From NCBI GenBank assembly GCA_022393335.1, contig JAJEKB010021013.1, positions 68,217-132,216 on the forward strand: DNA of 64,000 nucleotides, written 5' to 3'. The position numbers were made by a program, and so were the translations under genes. Source of the DNA: Macrotrachela quadricornifera. Lineage: Eukaryota > Rotifera > Eurotatoria > Philodinida > Philodinidae. Positions 1 to 12,200 of the stretch are shown piece after piece. Every line of letters begins with the position of its first letter. The first letter of the stretch is position 1. The notes beneath the pieces were generated by a model that saw only the letters and a list, made by a program, of their open reading frames with translations, was not told the origin of the DNA and did no database searches.

Positions 1-1339
1 TTATAAATATAAAGATTTTTTATTTTTATTTTATAAAGAATAAAGATAGATTTCTTTGTATTTTAGGTAAATAGACAAATAATATAATAATAGCATATAC
101 AAATGAATATTCCTTATTTTTCGACATCATTTGGATGTGTGATAGTATCAAAAGATGAGGGCGACACATGATAAAATATAGGTCAAAAAATTTTTTTGTA
201 TATAACTGGCTGCGCCTAAATAATGTTCATTTAACTACTGTTCAACTGGTTCTCGTAGTACGACTTCCTCTTTTACACGAATATGATATAAATAAGTTAT
301 AATAAGCCACTACCTATTCTTAATTTTATCTGTCTTAACTGATTAAAATGGGTGTATGTCGATGTCAAAATGCGTTCGATTGTCTGGTTTTTCTATTAAA
401 TACGTTAAAACATGTTACTTGCTCCTAATATGTTCTTTCAAGCCGTTAAAATGCATCAATGAAAAGTTAAACGCGTTGAAAACCGTTTATTTCTTTCGTT
501 TACCTAGTTAACGAGTTATGAACCGTCGTTTTCTTCTATTTATTACCTCTGATGCGTCGAAATGGCTTTTTAGCGTTTTTCTGTCTGCATGGGTATGACT
601 GAAGTTTTATCTTCGGATGTAACTGTCAAAAGATAATTACTTTTACAATTTGATATATCACTTCGTTAGATATGATTAGTTGAAGTGGATAGGGTATCAT
701 ATGCGAGTGCTTTGGAGTATCTAGGACTACGAGTACGATGTTTCAGCTTGCGCCATAAGTTCAAAATAGAGCAGTGATAAAAGCATTGATTAGTTACCTT
801 AACTGTTGTAACTACTGTTAAAATACATGAATTAGTTAGGAACTTACTGAAGAAGGGAGCTAAAAAGAATCTAGCCTTCCTTCATTGTGAATTTCCTTTA
901 GAGAAACAGACCAAAAAAATGTTTGTACAACTGAGATTATGAATAATTACTGTTTAACTATTCCTACAGAATATCCATCCCTCTCTTGGGAAAATGTCTG
1001 CGTATATTTTATGTATCTTATGATATGAGAGGACATGCATTGGCATAAGGATTTGAACTGATTTTTAGAAAACTTACCCTAAAATGCTATTAGAAGGCTT
1101 TTCATAATAGAAGACCCTCCAGAAACTTTTTACGCTAAAACACAATAGAAGACCCGGGATCTTTTATTATGAGGAGGGTTTTCTATATTTTACTGTTTTT
1201 TCCCCAATGAAAAACAAAAATGATCAATTAGATTTAAACTCAATTGTTACATTCATTATCTTTGAAACTTAAGATAAAATAAAACAATTCTTTCTTTAAT
1301 TTTATCAACACACTATTTTAAAAAAAAGAATAGACTAAC
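1..1339. other. No gene recognised; downstream flank of the serpin
   Basis: I see no convincing coding region on either strand. The missing reactive-centre-loop exon of the neighbouring serpin was looked for here on the minus strand and not found. One copy of a palindromic repeat family lies at 1085-1185. Confidence 0.5.
1085..1185 (-). repeat. Palindromic GAAGACCCGGGTCTTC repeat, copy 1
   Basis: Read on the minus strand, it has the box GACCCGGGTCTTCTA, then about 40 bp containing TAAAAAGTTTC, then a second box GGGTCTTCTATTATGA. Copies with the same two-box layout occur at about 16850-16940 and 18168-18237. The core is a 16-bp perfect palindrome in the best copies. It is probably a short non-autonomous repeat; no class was assigned. 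Confidence 0.6.
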
Positions 1340-2509
1340 CTTGTTCGTTTACATCAATAAACGCTTTGTGAATAACCTAAAATATTACATTAATTAACAT
1401 TCTCTTATCAATAAATTATTTACCTTGCTAATGTATAAACGATTTTGATTATCTGTTTCACTACCGATACCTGTAAAATTTGCTTTCTGATCACTGAATG
1501 CATCTTTCATTCCAAGTTGTTGAAGAATATCACTTAATTCAAAAGTAGCTTGCATTTTAAATTTTGGTAAATATAAATCAAGTTCTTCTATTCTTGTATT
1601 TTGATGACTTAATAATTTTTGCATTAAATCAGTTTGTGATGTTAGCTTTTGTTCAATAACATCTAATTCAATTTCTTCATTAGGTAAAATCACCGTAAAA
1701 ACAAATTCAACATCTTTACTTTCACTTTCATATGGTATATGAACAATTTGTACATGTAAATCGTTGTTCTTTGCATAAAAAAAATCCTCTCTTTGATACA
1801 TTAATGTTACTTTAGAAATTTTACCATTTGGTTCATGAAAATCAGTATTTTGATATGTTAAATTTTTGTTAAATTTTTTTATCCATGTACCCTATGATTC
1901 AATTAATAAAAAGAGATTATTTTTCTTTCATTATCATGAATATATATATACTTTGAAATAAATACTATCAACAATTATTAATCTTGTTTCACGTGTCACA
2001 TCATTGATTGAAAGTAAATCTCGAATTAAATTATTTGTTTGTTGTTCAATCCATGCATTAATTCTTTGAACAGCTTGAGCACTTTCATTTTCAAAATCTT
2101 CAAGTTTAATGTTTGCTTTAAATGAATTTTGAATAATTTTTAAATATTCTTCTCGAACTTGATATGTTTTTTGTACATAAAGACGATTAGCTAATTTAAG
2201 ATGAATTTGTTTATCCTGATTAGCAATTGAAAAGATACGCATAATTTGTTCAACTAGTTTTATTAATTCTTTTGTTGATGATGCTTCAAATGTTTTTAAC
2301 ATTTGATTTAATGTGTCTTGTTGAGCACCAACTGTGCACATTGACATTGCAAAAGAAATACTTGCTGGTGAAAGAAATATATTTTCATTCTTCTTATTTT
2401 GACGAACAGTTGAGTAGAGTTTTTGACCAAATTCTTCGAAATTTATAGCTGTTGATGTTAATAAAGCCACAAGGAGAAGAAGTAAATGGATTACTGTCAT
2501 CATAATCAT
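1340..2509 (-). CDS. Serpin (serine protease inhibitor), incomplete 3' end
   Basis: Secreted serpin-family protein. Exon 1 (2509-1952) starts at a true ATG with a hydrophobic signal peptide (MIMMTVIHLLLLLVALLTS). It has the serpin helix-A pattern NIFLSPASISFAMSM and ends at DSIYFK. Exon 2 (1891-1424) resumes with GTWIKKF, the usual F-x-G-x-W-x-x-x-F region, and runs to LYISK. A 37-nt micro-exon (1376-1340) encodes VIHKAFIDVNEQ plus one base, matching the conserved start of the reactive-loop hinge. All junctions are GT-AG and in frame. The final exon, with the reactive loop and the last strands, was not found in the 1.3 kb to the window edge. The gene is therefore truncated, or its last exon lies outside. 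Without the loop, inhibitory function and target protease cannot be judged. Confidence 0.85.
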
Positions 2510-2603
2510 ATTTTCTTCAAAAGAAATATTTATTTGGGTTTTTGATAGATATTATCCTAATGTTTAATTTTATTCTCAACAAAAGGAATAAAAATATAAA
2601 GAA

Positions 2604-3151
2604 CTAGTAGAAACCCGCGCATAATGCACTCTTCTTTTTTCTTCTTTGATGTATGACGTCAAGGCCTTGATCTTTCGTTCGATAAAAGCATAAGAGGATT
2701 GAATCTTATGTATATAGAGAACCCCACAGCGTCATACTTCTATATCAAACATATCTTTATAGTCCATATAACCTTCGATCTTATAGCTTTATCTCACTTG
2801 TTCCTCGTGTAGCCTCATCCCTTATCGCCTTCCTCTTTTCAGAACCTACAGATAGTTCGATCCTATAGCTCTTAAAAGTCGATGAGTATCTTCATACTAT
2901 AGACCTTGAAGGACTATGGCTACCTTTATAGCATAGCCCTTGAAGGTCTATGGATACTCTCATAGTATAGTCTTTGAGGATCTATGAGTACCTTCATAGT
3001 ATAGTCTTTGAGGGTCTATGAGTAGCCCCGTAGTAGAGGACTTTAGTGTCCATAGGTACTTCCATAAGTAGCGCTTCGAGCCTTTTCTGCAGCCACGTTT
3101 GACCTTTGATCTGGTAACAGACACACAGACAACCGCGTTTTATTATATAGG
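2604..3151 (-). mobile_element. Non-autonomous Helitron
   Basis: Read on the minus strand, the element begins CCTATATAATAAAACGCGG followed by TTGTCTGTGTGTCTGT, close to a widespread Helitron 5' end. It ends with a GC-rich stretch and CTAG followed by T, with A before the 5' end (A/T target). No Rep/helicase is present. A 34-bp tandem array fills the interior. A relative with the same 3' end (GCATTATGC...CTAG-T) is at 49827-50703. Confidence 0.65.
2871..3074. repeat. 34-bp minisatellite, six copies
   Basis: Six consecutive diverged 34-bp units start at 2871, 2905, 2939, 2973, 3007 and 3041. Typical unit parts are CTTGAAGG-TCTATG and CATAGTATAGTC. The array lies inside the Helitron, a common location for minisatellites in non-autonomous Helitrons. 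A weaker seventh unit may precede it. Confidence 0.85.
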
Positions 3152-3155
3152 TATG

Positions 3156-3669
3156 CACTCTAAAAAAAATAGGAACTTTACCGAATCCCCCAAAAAAGGT
3201 TCGGTAGATGACAAAAAGCTTACAGATGTGTTCAAAGTTTAAATAAAAGAATAAAAAGATACACAGAAACTTTAAAGGATCTTACCGTGTGCCCAGGTGA
3301 AGATTCTTTTTTCTTCGAAACCTTTTTAAGTTTCCTAGACCAAAAAATAGGTTTTGTAGGAAAATACGAAATCTTTAGAGTTTTGTATTAAACCTCGTGG
3401 TTTCGTACAGAGTTTCATGTAAAACTATTATATTTAATAAGAAACTCTAAAGGTTTCGTATTTTCCTACAAAACCTATTTTTTGGTCTAGGAAACTTAAA
3501 AAGGTTTCGAAGAAAAAAGAATCTTCACCTGGGCACACGGTAAGATCCTTTAAAGGTTCTGTGTATCTTTTTGTTCTTTTATTTAAACTTTGAACACATT
3601 TGTAAGCTTTTTGTCATCTACCGAACCTTTTTTGGGGGATTCGGTAAAGTTCCTATTTTTTTTGGAGGG
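3156..3669. mobile_element. Foldback element with about 225-bp inverted arms
   Basis: The left arm (about 3161-3383) and right arm (about 3442-3664) are inverted copies with only about five mismatches, around a loop of about 58 bp. The ends read AAAAAAAATAGGAACTTTACC. TATG occurs immediately outside both ends (3152-3155 and 3670-3673) and is a candidate target duplication. No coding capacity. The near identity of the arms suggests recent formation or gene conversion. Confidence 0.8.
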
Positions 3670-3673
3670 TATG

Positions 3674-4870
3674 TGAATAATTTTTTCATATTTCCTTAAA
3701 ATTACTTCTAATGATAATGAATGACAACAAAAATTCTGTATGTAATATGCATCATGACAGTGTCTATTCTAAAGCTAAAACCATGATAATGGAACAATAA
3801 CTTACCTTATAAAAAAAATGAAGTTCAATAAGACATTTTGAAAGAGTTGTTTAATCCAATGAGAAATGATTAAATTAGATAAATACAAATCTTTTATATA
3901 TGCGATGCTCTCTCTGTTCTTTATATTCATGTGTATTTGTCAGAAATGTCTCTTATCGGTCTTTTTTACAACTCTTATCAAATCGTAAATAAGTTTATGA
4001 TGAGCAAACGAAAACAGCAATACGACAACCTCAAAGCCATTTAAGATTAAATTTATTTTAATTCAAAAATGTAAGTTGGAAAAAGCAATGTAAAAATAAT
4101 AGGGAAGACAGTATCAAAGAGTCATAAAAGTACACAAGAATATACGATACATATGAGATAAATTGTTGAGTACCGTCTGAAAGCCTTTATAAATGTTGCT
4201 TAAATCAAAACATGTGTGAATTGCCGTTGATATGCTTTCGAAACATAAAAGATGATCATGTCTGAACGCATTCCAATTGAAATTTAAAAATAAATTCTAA
4301 ATCCATCTCATATTCGAACTGAATCGTCATCCAATATCATGTCACGATGATCTTAATCTACTCGACCGAATGAATTGAATTACTATCTTACGCATCGGAA
4401 GTCATGTATATACAAAACTGAGATGCACTAGTTGGAAAGATTTCCTTGTTCAAAACAAATTGTATCTAAACTAGACATGTGTTGGGTGCGAATAGGACCT
4501 GTGAAACAAGCTTTTTTTTAAACTCGATTTCGATCTCTGTATGAATTATTTCAACTATATTCTCAAATTCTGTTAGTAAAATAAAACCCTACATTTATGA
4601 TTAATTCTTTTTTGTATATACATATATGTACTGCTCATATCAAAATAAAAGGCGGGTAAGTATTTTTTGAATAACTTGTGATAGGAACAAGTTATAGAGC
4701 TGCAGTTATCACCATTGGAAAGAAGAGATGAAGACACATCGAATCATATACTATAGGCGTTTCCAGGAGGCTTTTTAAAGTTTTCTTAAACAATTTCCGA
4801 AAAACAATGCTGAAAAATTGAGTTTCTATTTGATGAGAAAAACAGAAAAAGTGATTTTTTTTCGCAGAAA
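3674..4870. other. No gene recognised
   Basis: AT-rich sequence without a convincing ORF or splice-linked coding segment on either strand, and no repeat was recognised. Confidence 0.4.
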
Positions 4871-4874
4871 TTAA

Positions 4875-5464
4875 CCCTTTCACGGCGATTCGATTTTCAT
4901 AAAAAGTAACATCTCTAAATTTGTTTTATTAGAAAACAAAATATATCGCAAGATGCAGCGTGAAACGCAGTACAATCTACATCGTAAAGCTTATTTCAAT
5001 TGTATACCTTTTGTTTTCAAAACGAGCAGAACTGTGTGCAACCAATTGATGAAGTTGCAAAAACTGAACGCACAAAATCTTGCTTATTTTGAAAGCAAAA
5101 TGCAGACAATCGAAATAAGCTTTACGATGTGGATTGTAGAGCGCTTCATGCGGCATCTTGTAGTATATTTTGTTTCTTCTTACGAAATCATGTTAGGTGA
5201 TAAAAAGATGAAATAAGAAAAATAAAATTTCACATTTGTATAGAAACAAATGATCGTCTCGCAACCTCGAAAACTGGCCACACAAAGTTTTACTTTCTTT
5301 GAAAACAAAAACTACACAATTAAAATAAGCTGTACCACGGAGATTGAAGAGTTTTTCACGCTGTATCTTATGGTATATGCTGTTTTTTTTCAGTAAAACG
5401 TATTTAGAGATTAAAATATGAAATATACCGTGAGCCACCGGTGGCTCACATCGCGGTGAAAGGG
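4875..5464. mobile_element. piggyBac-type MITE
   Basis: TTAA (4871-4874) precedes CCCTTTCACGGCGA, and the right end CGCGGTGAAAGGG is followed by TTAA (5465-5468). This gives inverted termini with the TTAA target duplication diagnostic of piggyBac elements. A subterminal GAGCCACCGGTGGCTC palindrome lies near the right end. The interior holds hairpin modules starting ATGCAGCGTGAAA, and their chance translations resemble a short repeated peptide. No transposase is present. Confidence 0.8.
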
Positions 5465-5785
5465 TTAAGATAGAAAAGTTCGAAATAAATGTTATCATTT
5501 TTCAGAATTGGTTTGTGATGAGCACTCTATTCAGTGAATTTTCTGTATTAGCTCTTCTAAATAAAGAAAACCGATAATTTTAATAATTACTTTACAAGAC
5601 TGAAGAGGAAAATAATCTAACTTCCGTAAAAATACCGGCTTAGCAGTCAAAATCATAGAATACGAATACATGTTATCATATTATCTTCAAAAATTAGCTT
5701 GATCCCCTGAGGGTCAAAAACAGTATTTTCTATAGACGATGTATCAATGATGCTAAGAGCTCTAGTTTATTCAAAATTTATATTT

Positions 5786-6487
5786 TCAATTAAATCCGAC
5801 AATGTCTATTGTTGCATTGGCACTGCGAGGCTGACGTAATTTTTGCGCAAAACCATCGAAATAGGAATCCAACTGTTTTAATTGTTGACTTTTTTGACTT
5901 TGCACATTTGTTATACTGTTTATTAATTTTTTATTCAAATCTGATAATTTGTTGTAGAACATAAGTTCACTTGCTGCACCACCGACAAGATTTCCTAGAC
6001 CTAATGTCACGACACCGGCCATAGTTGATCCACCGAATATAACTATCATCGCTGTTATCATACCAGAAAGATCGAAAGCTCCAAAAATGGACCCTAATAA
6101 GACTAAAATAGCTGTATTGTCAATTAGCTTATCCATTTGATGTATTAATTCATCTAGATATTGTCTTTCAATATTTTTGTCCCTTGTTGATCCTAGCTGA
6201 ATCAATGCATTGTGAAGTACTTCTTTTGATATTTCTTTTTTCTTTCGAATCTCGTGTAAGATTTCATTAATTTCTTTATCATATTCTATTTGAATTAATG
6301 TTATTTTTTCCTTTAATTGATGTAATTGATAAATATTCGAGTGATACCATTTGTGCCTGTTGCGTAGATCTTGAATTTCATTGTTCGTCTGGTTTAAACC
6401 TTCTGATGATTTGTCAAAAAGTTTTGCTATTAAATTTTTTGATATTGTTTGCTGTTCTCTAGCCAATGCTATCAATCCGTCCGTGAC
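5786..6487 (-). CDS. Unrecognised coiled-coil protein with hydrophobic hairpin (3' exon)
   Basis: Open exon of about 233 codons ending in a stop at 5786. It begins at a clean acceptor (TTATTATAG before 6487), so at least one upstream exon is missing from this model. The apparent first Met reported by simple translation is a TTG codon, not a start. The first about 110 residues are charged and helical, coiled-coil-like. They are followed by a glycine-rich hydrophobic pair of segments (AILVLLGSIFGAF and AMIVIFGGSTMAGVVTLGLG), then another helical, glutamine-rich stretch. The helix-hairpin-helix layout is seen in apolipoprotein-L-like and alpha-helical pore-forming proteins, but I see no diagnostic motif and assign no function. 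Confidence 0.55.
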   Translation of the reverse strand, partial: VTDGLIALAREQQTISKNLIAKLFDKSSEGLNQTNNEIQDLRNRHKWYHSNIYQLHQLKEKITLIQIEYDKEINEILHEIRKKKEISKEVLHNALIQLGSTRDKNIERQYLDELIHQMDKLIDNTAILVLLGSIFGAFDLSGMITAMIVIFGGSTMAGVVTLGLGNLVGGAASELMFYNKLSDLNKKLINSITNVQSQKSQQLKQLDSYFDGFAQKLRQPRSANATIDIVGFN

Positions 6488-8680
6488 CTATAATAAAATG
6501 AAGGACAGCGAGACAAGATATACATGGTGGTCATTAACACATTCACGGTAATATGAATATTGTTTTTTTACAATTTATGAAAGATTCCATTTCTTTATTC
6601 ATGGCAGTTGTAATACTTCAAAACAGCTTTTGTTAATGATTCTCTTATGGATATGATCTATGAATATTCCTTTATCATTGATAGAAGAATCGCTCCCTTT
6701 CGTCAAAATATGGTAGAGATACGCAGATCTTTCAGCACTAAAGGAACTTCTAGGCCGTTCTATACTGAGGTACTCTGATGGACCTTATCGCCTCGAACTT
6801 GTTAATAAAAAGTCCACGGATACTCTCCTTTGAAATGGTAGTAATTTATCAACCTTATAAAATATTGATTATCTATTCAATCTCATTAGAATCAACAATG
6901 CTCTTCTCAATATTTAAAGTATTTATTAGTAAGACAAGCATATTACGAAAGTTCTTCGCGGAAAGATATTTCGTTTGATTGCCTGAAAAACTTTGGTTCA
7001 TTTGGATAGTATCGAACGCATAACTGGTTTGTTTGAAGTTAGCTTAGGGAATAAATCCAACCTTTAGATAACGCACCGTCCTTTCACGATAAATTGCTCC
7101 AGATTAGAGATGGGGCTTTCGGTTTACTTTATATGTAGAAATACAATTGTGGAGCACTTTCAGCTTTTTTTTGTGTTACTGATGCTTTTATTTTCTATTA
7201 GTGAAACGGGTAGAACTAGTTAAATTTTACTTACTTCCATCTATCCGATTTTTTGTCGTGAGCTTGTAGATAAAAAAACCAATGAACTACTGAATAAACA
7301 ATAATCTAAAATGAAAATCATTGTGTTGTACATATTATTCATACGAGAGTAATCGCTACAGAAGAGGCGCGAAAATATAGTAAAACAAGGAACAATATCT
7401 GTTAAAGAGAGGTAAACACATAAGATGGATAAAAGTGGAATTGATCAAATACATGAATAAATATAACACAAGTGAGAAGAAAAGAAAGAAATAAACCGTT
7501 TGAACAGCAAGACAAATATCAAATACGTGTACAAAAGTGAGACAGAATAGCTGCCAGTATACTATCACCTAATAAAGTTCGTTTTTGCAATGTACGTTGC
7601 TCGTGATCATGTCGTATTTAAATCTGTCTTTTGCGTTATCAGTTTCTGAGAGAAAAAACCTCTCGATAAATAACGTCAAAAGAACAGTGATTTATTTCAA
7701 CTTATAATTACGCTCTGACATTGTTGCTCTTTATCTTTGCTTGCTTTTATCGTATGAATACGATACATTATTTGGAGAGCACGTCAAATACAAAATAGAT
7801 TTTTTCCCCAATGATAAGAGGGTGATGACGTATAGAAATATTTGCATTTCATGACAACAGTTGTCGGAATCTGGAAGGGACTTCATCAAATAGATTTGTC
7901 AGATCTGATACGTATTGAATTGTTATTCATAATCAGTATAAGAAGATTTGAATTTAATGACGATATAATAGTTCTATCCTAAATATATCCTTAGCAGATT
8001 TAGTTTTCAAACAGACTTAACGTTATACTATTATATAAACAACTTTGTATGCGGTGATGTATTCAAGGAGGAGGCATATGGACAATAGCACATTTCATTT
8101 GGAGGTTTACCTATCGTAATTCTCTTTCTTGTAGAGAAGAGTCTTACAAACATAAATTGTTTGCTTGCTCGCTTGATTGACTATGTGTATGTCCGCAGAG
8201 GGTCAAAAGAACATTAGCGCTGGCCGATGGATAATCAGAGACGAGGAATTCAAGTCTACGACCAGTTTTTTTTTAATTTTTCAAGCTCAATTTTTAAAAA
8301 AACGACCAGTTTTCAGTAAGAAACATTTGGTTTTATGAAGTTTGATCAAAGTCAGTTGAGGACGAGAAACTTGAATCTGACTTTTTATAAATGTATAGTT
8401 TGATGGGAGTTTAGATGTACGATTTCTACGGGAAAGAGTAAAGCGAGTCTTTAGATGACCGTTACTTATTTTTGTGAGCAAAGTTTTGCGCATTGAAATT
8501 TTACTTTTTCAGAATCGCTTATTTGTGTTTTGAATTAAATAGTAATTATGTGTTTTTTCCGTATGATTCACATGCATTCTATGCTTCTACTTTTCGTAGA
8601 TAACTAAGAAAAGAATCGCTCCTTGTACTTTAACTGTACGTATGGATGAAAGTGCGTTTGGTTTTATTGGGAAAATACTA
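6488..8680. other. No gene recognised
   Basis: The upstream exon(s) of the preceding gene should lie here or further on, but none could be identified. One hydrophobic minus-strand ORF (7356-7568) has no splice or homology support. No repeat class was recognised. Confidence 0.35.
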
Positions 8681-9864
8681 CTTAGGGTAGACCAAAAGTT
8701 CGTAGCCCGGTCTTATTTAACCGTATATTAAGCTTTAAAAACTTTCTTCTTATACAGTCTGATAGAGAAAAGAATGCTCTATTTTTCTATGCTATTTTAT
8801 CACTCTTCAACTAATAACATAATAATAAAATTTTGATAGAAACTGTTTTTGTGGAAAACTTAATTATCAGTTAAAGCATATCAAACGACTACACTTTGCA
8901 TTTCAGTTGTCAGTAACTTAACACCTTGTCTTAGAAAATAAAATGTACCACAATATTGTAGCGAGATATGTCACCTACATCTATATCTTTCTCTCTATTT
9001 GACCTTGTGCCCTTTCTCTTCTTGCGTGTCCACTACGGTTGACCGCCATCCATTGTCTATCTCTTCTATATAAGCGTATGTTCTCTATGTTAACGATGAC
9101 TTGTTGTATGAAGACGCCAAATAAAACGTGTATTACTATCTCACGGGCACTTCTCTCATCATACTTCATTACAAATATGCAGCGTGAAAAGCTCTACAAT
9201 ATGCATAAGACCGCTTGTTTTGTAGTTGCACTTTTTGTTTCCAAAATGAACAAAATTTCTTGCCAAAAATTTTCGATCGTATGAAAGCGATATTTTTTTG
9301 GTATAGGATGAATTCATTTTTGGATATTTCATTCTTTTATCATATAATATTTTTTATTTAATAAAAACAAATTATATCGTAAGATGCAGCATGAAAAGCT
9401 CTACAATCTACAAAGTAAAGCGTATTTTAATTATTTGCTTCTTGGCTTCAAAATAACCAAAATTTTAAGCAATCAGTTTTCTCTGTCCCAACAAGCAATT
9501 CTTTTCTGTATAAAGAGAAATTCCTGTTTTCTCATCTCAGTTATAAAACAAGCGGTCTTATGTAAATTGTAGAGCTTTTCACGCTGCATGTTGTGGTACG
9601 TTTTATTTTCTAAGACAAGATGTTAAGTTACTGACAACTGAAATGCAAAGTGTGGTCGTATGATCTGCTTCAACTGATAATTAAGTTTTCAACAAAAACA
9701 GTTTCTATCAAAATTTTATTATTATGTTATTAGTCGAAGAGTGATACAATAGCATAGAAAAATAGAGCATTCTTTTCTCTATCAGACTGTATAAGAAGAA
9801 AGTTTTTTAAAGCTTAATATACGGTTAAATAAGACAGGGCTACGAACTTTTGGTCTACCCTAAG
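8681..9864. mobile_element. Foldback element with mariner-type ends
   Basis: TA (8679-8680) then CTTAGGGTAGACC, and GGTCTACCCTAAG then TA (9865-9866). The arms are about 275 bp (8681-8955 and 9590-9864), nearly perfect inverted repeats. The outer bases match those of the mariner at 53823-55056 (CTTAGGTCTGACCAAAAGTTCG), so that transposase family may have mobilised it. The interior carries copies of the ATGCAGCGTGAAAAGCTCTAC module at about 9178, 9384 and, inverted, 9590. No transposase. Confidence 0.8.
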
Positions 9865-9866
9865 TA

Positions 9867-10498
9867 AACAAGTAAAGGTAGAAAAGGATGAATCAAAGAG
9901 AAAAGAAACAAGAACACAGAGTAGAGGAACATATCCAAGCATGTGAGTATAGCCAGTCAGTTTGATACTTCGAGATTTATTAGCTCGTATAGCTTCTATC
10001 AGTTATTAAAAAAAATGTGAATTTTTTTACTAGTTATAGTATACAGATAATGCTAATGAATAGTTATTGTTTGAGCTGTATATCCTAATAAGAAAGATAA
10101 TCATTGATTGTTTTTTATATCCAGTTTATTAGAAGAACACTGTATCAGGTTTTTTACAATTACATCGACTTCTATTAAAGTATTTCAAACAATATGAAGC
10201 ATCAATAACAAAGTTTTATGATTATGTAGTTAATTTGCAGCTATATCCAACGTAAAATGTTGTATGCTGATAAGTGAAATATTCAGCCCATTGTAAGTAG
10301 AAAGAATGCAAGCGTCTTTACAATTTTAACAGAGGTAGTGAAAGCCATCAATAGCTTCTCTATAGACAAGGTCCAAATAGTAAAGAATTGAAAGTAGAGA
10401 ACATTTTACGTCTGGTATAATTTCAAATAAACTGCATAGTAATAAAATTTTGTTATTGATATCTCATGTTGTTTGAAGTACTTTAGTAGGAATCGATA
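9867..10498. other. No gene recognised
   Basis: AT-rich spacer between two TA-flanked elements, with no supported coding or repeat feature. Confidence 0.4.
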
Positions 10499-10500
10499 TA

Positions 10501-10721
10501 CACCCTTGAACAAAAGTCTTGTCTCTCTATGTTGTTATACTGTCATACTTTGCAAGAAACTTTTTACCAAGTAAAGATATAACATGACAGCTTTATTACA
10601 ATAAGTTCTGTACACTATATCGCAATAAAATTCTCATGTTATATCTTTACTTGGCAATAAATTTCATGCAAGGCATGATAACATAACAACACAAAGTGGG
10701 AAAGACTTTTGTCCGGAAGTG
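10501..10721. mobile_element. 221-bp Tc1/mariner-type MITE
   Basis: TA-flanked (10499-10500 and 10722-10723) inverted repeats of about 95 bp. The ends are CACCCTTGAACAAAAGTC and its near complement GACTTTTGTCCGGAAGTG. An internal arm, AAGTAAAGATATAACATGA, is repeated inverted about 50 bp later. No coding capacity. Confidence 0.75.
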
Positions 10722-10723
10722 TA

Positions 10724-12200
10724 TCATATATCCGTAAAAGGATCCATGACTTCGATCTCTGCTTGATTGAAGTAGGGGATCATTTCAAAATATTCTATAT
10801 GACCCAATTTTTCGAGCTGAACACGAAATGGAAGTTCGTTTTCATGATTTCTAGAGAAATTTGTGGAAGGTATGTTCGAAGGTCAGCAGATAGGGTAACT
10901 CACAGTGTGGTCTATGACAACTTGGTCTCCTATCCGGCCTCTTGACCTAGACAATTTAGTGTAAAAAGATGTACCTTGGTAAAAACTTTGTCTGGTGAAA
11001 AAAGAACTCTATGTCCTTGCATAGCATGGTAGGAAACTTCAAAATACTGACCTCATGGGACAAGCCATTTCACGCGTTTGAACAGATTTTGATCGATGGC
11101 GCTTTTATCAGCTTATATGTCTAGAACTTGAATCTGATAAAGTTTTCATCTAAATTGTTCTCTAAAAAATGAAACGTTTCTGAGTTCAAACGGTCGAGTC
11201 GTTCGGAAGATAATGCCAAAATACTAAACATACCCTCGGAATAGCAGCTTTTGAGCTCAAAAATGATTCTCTTAAACTTGTTTCAGCTCACATTTTTCAT
11301 TGATAAAGCTAAATGACTTAATGTTTTGGATTTGTTTATGGTTTGCCTAGGCCTTTCATTTGAGATTTTAAATATCGAAAATTTTTTTCTTCGGCGAGTT
11401 TCGCATTGAATAGGGGTCTCCTCTCACAAATTTCTCTTAAAAATATCCAAAACATATCTGACTTAGACTTGAGCTTCGAGTTTGATGCATAACTGGTTAA
11501 AAGAACGACATTTTTTATGTTATTAATACTTTTTGGGTCAAGAAAATTTCTGCTCTATGAATAAAAGTTGTTTCATCGATTTTTTCACAAACATTTACGT
11601 ACATCTGCATCTAATTTTTGTGATTCTATTTGTATTGTAAGCAAGACTCTCAGAGAAGATTTCATAAGATGTATGGATAAAGGAATAAAATATAATATTA
11701 GAAAAGCAAAATAATCTTGTATTTAATTAAAAATTGTTGAAAGAGAACTGTGATTTTTAATAAAACTTTTGTACATTGTTGGTCTTTCTATTTATTAAAT
11801 TCCAGCTGTAGGTGAAAAAACAAATTTCGAACACATGATATAGATTCTCATGAAGATCTTACAACAACAAAATCGATCATTTCAATCATTAATCTTAATA
11901 TTCAATTAAAAGGGTATTTTAGTTTAAGCATCAAGCTAACCAACGATAAAATATTTAATCATTGATTATAAAGTGGTTGTCATCTAATTAATTAGTAAAT
12001 ACAGTAATTCAGCTATTAAATGTTCATAAAAATATAAAATATTTTATTTTAAATTCAATAGAAGAATGGCATTCACCTTAAATTTAGCACTAGACTCCTT
12101 TTTTTTGCAGAAAATGTTCATGATATCATATTACAAAAGGTAGGATTTTGTTAGATGCATTCAATAAAGTAAAACATTGATGATTATATGTATGCTACAT
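10724..12200. other. No gene recognised; 3' flank of the ROCO/TIR gene
   Basis: A 78-codon plus-strand ORF (10709-10945) overlaps the MITE end and has no support. The remainder is AT-rich and I see no exon. Confidence 0.4.

Noticed and set aside
6473..6475. Apparent Met start of the 5786-6487 protein
   Set aside because: The codon is TTG within an open exon that continues to an acceptor at 6487, so it is not an initiation site.
7356..7568. Hydrophobic 70-codon minus-strand ORF
   Set aside because: AT-rich sequence gives hydrophobic codons by chance. No start context, splice site or homology supports it.
4953..9572. Several small ORFs sharing a peptide beginning MQREKLYNL
   Set aside because: They are translations of a non-coding hairpin module repeated in both orientations inside MITEs. 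There is no consistent start, length or splice support.
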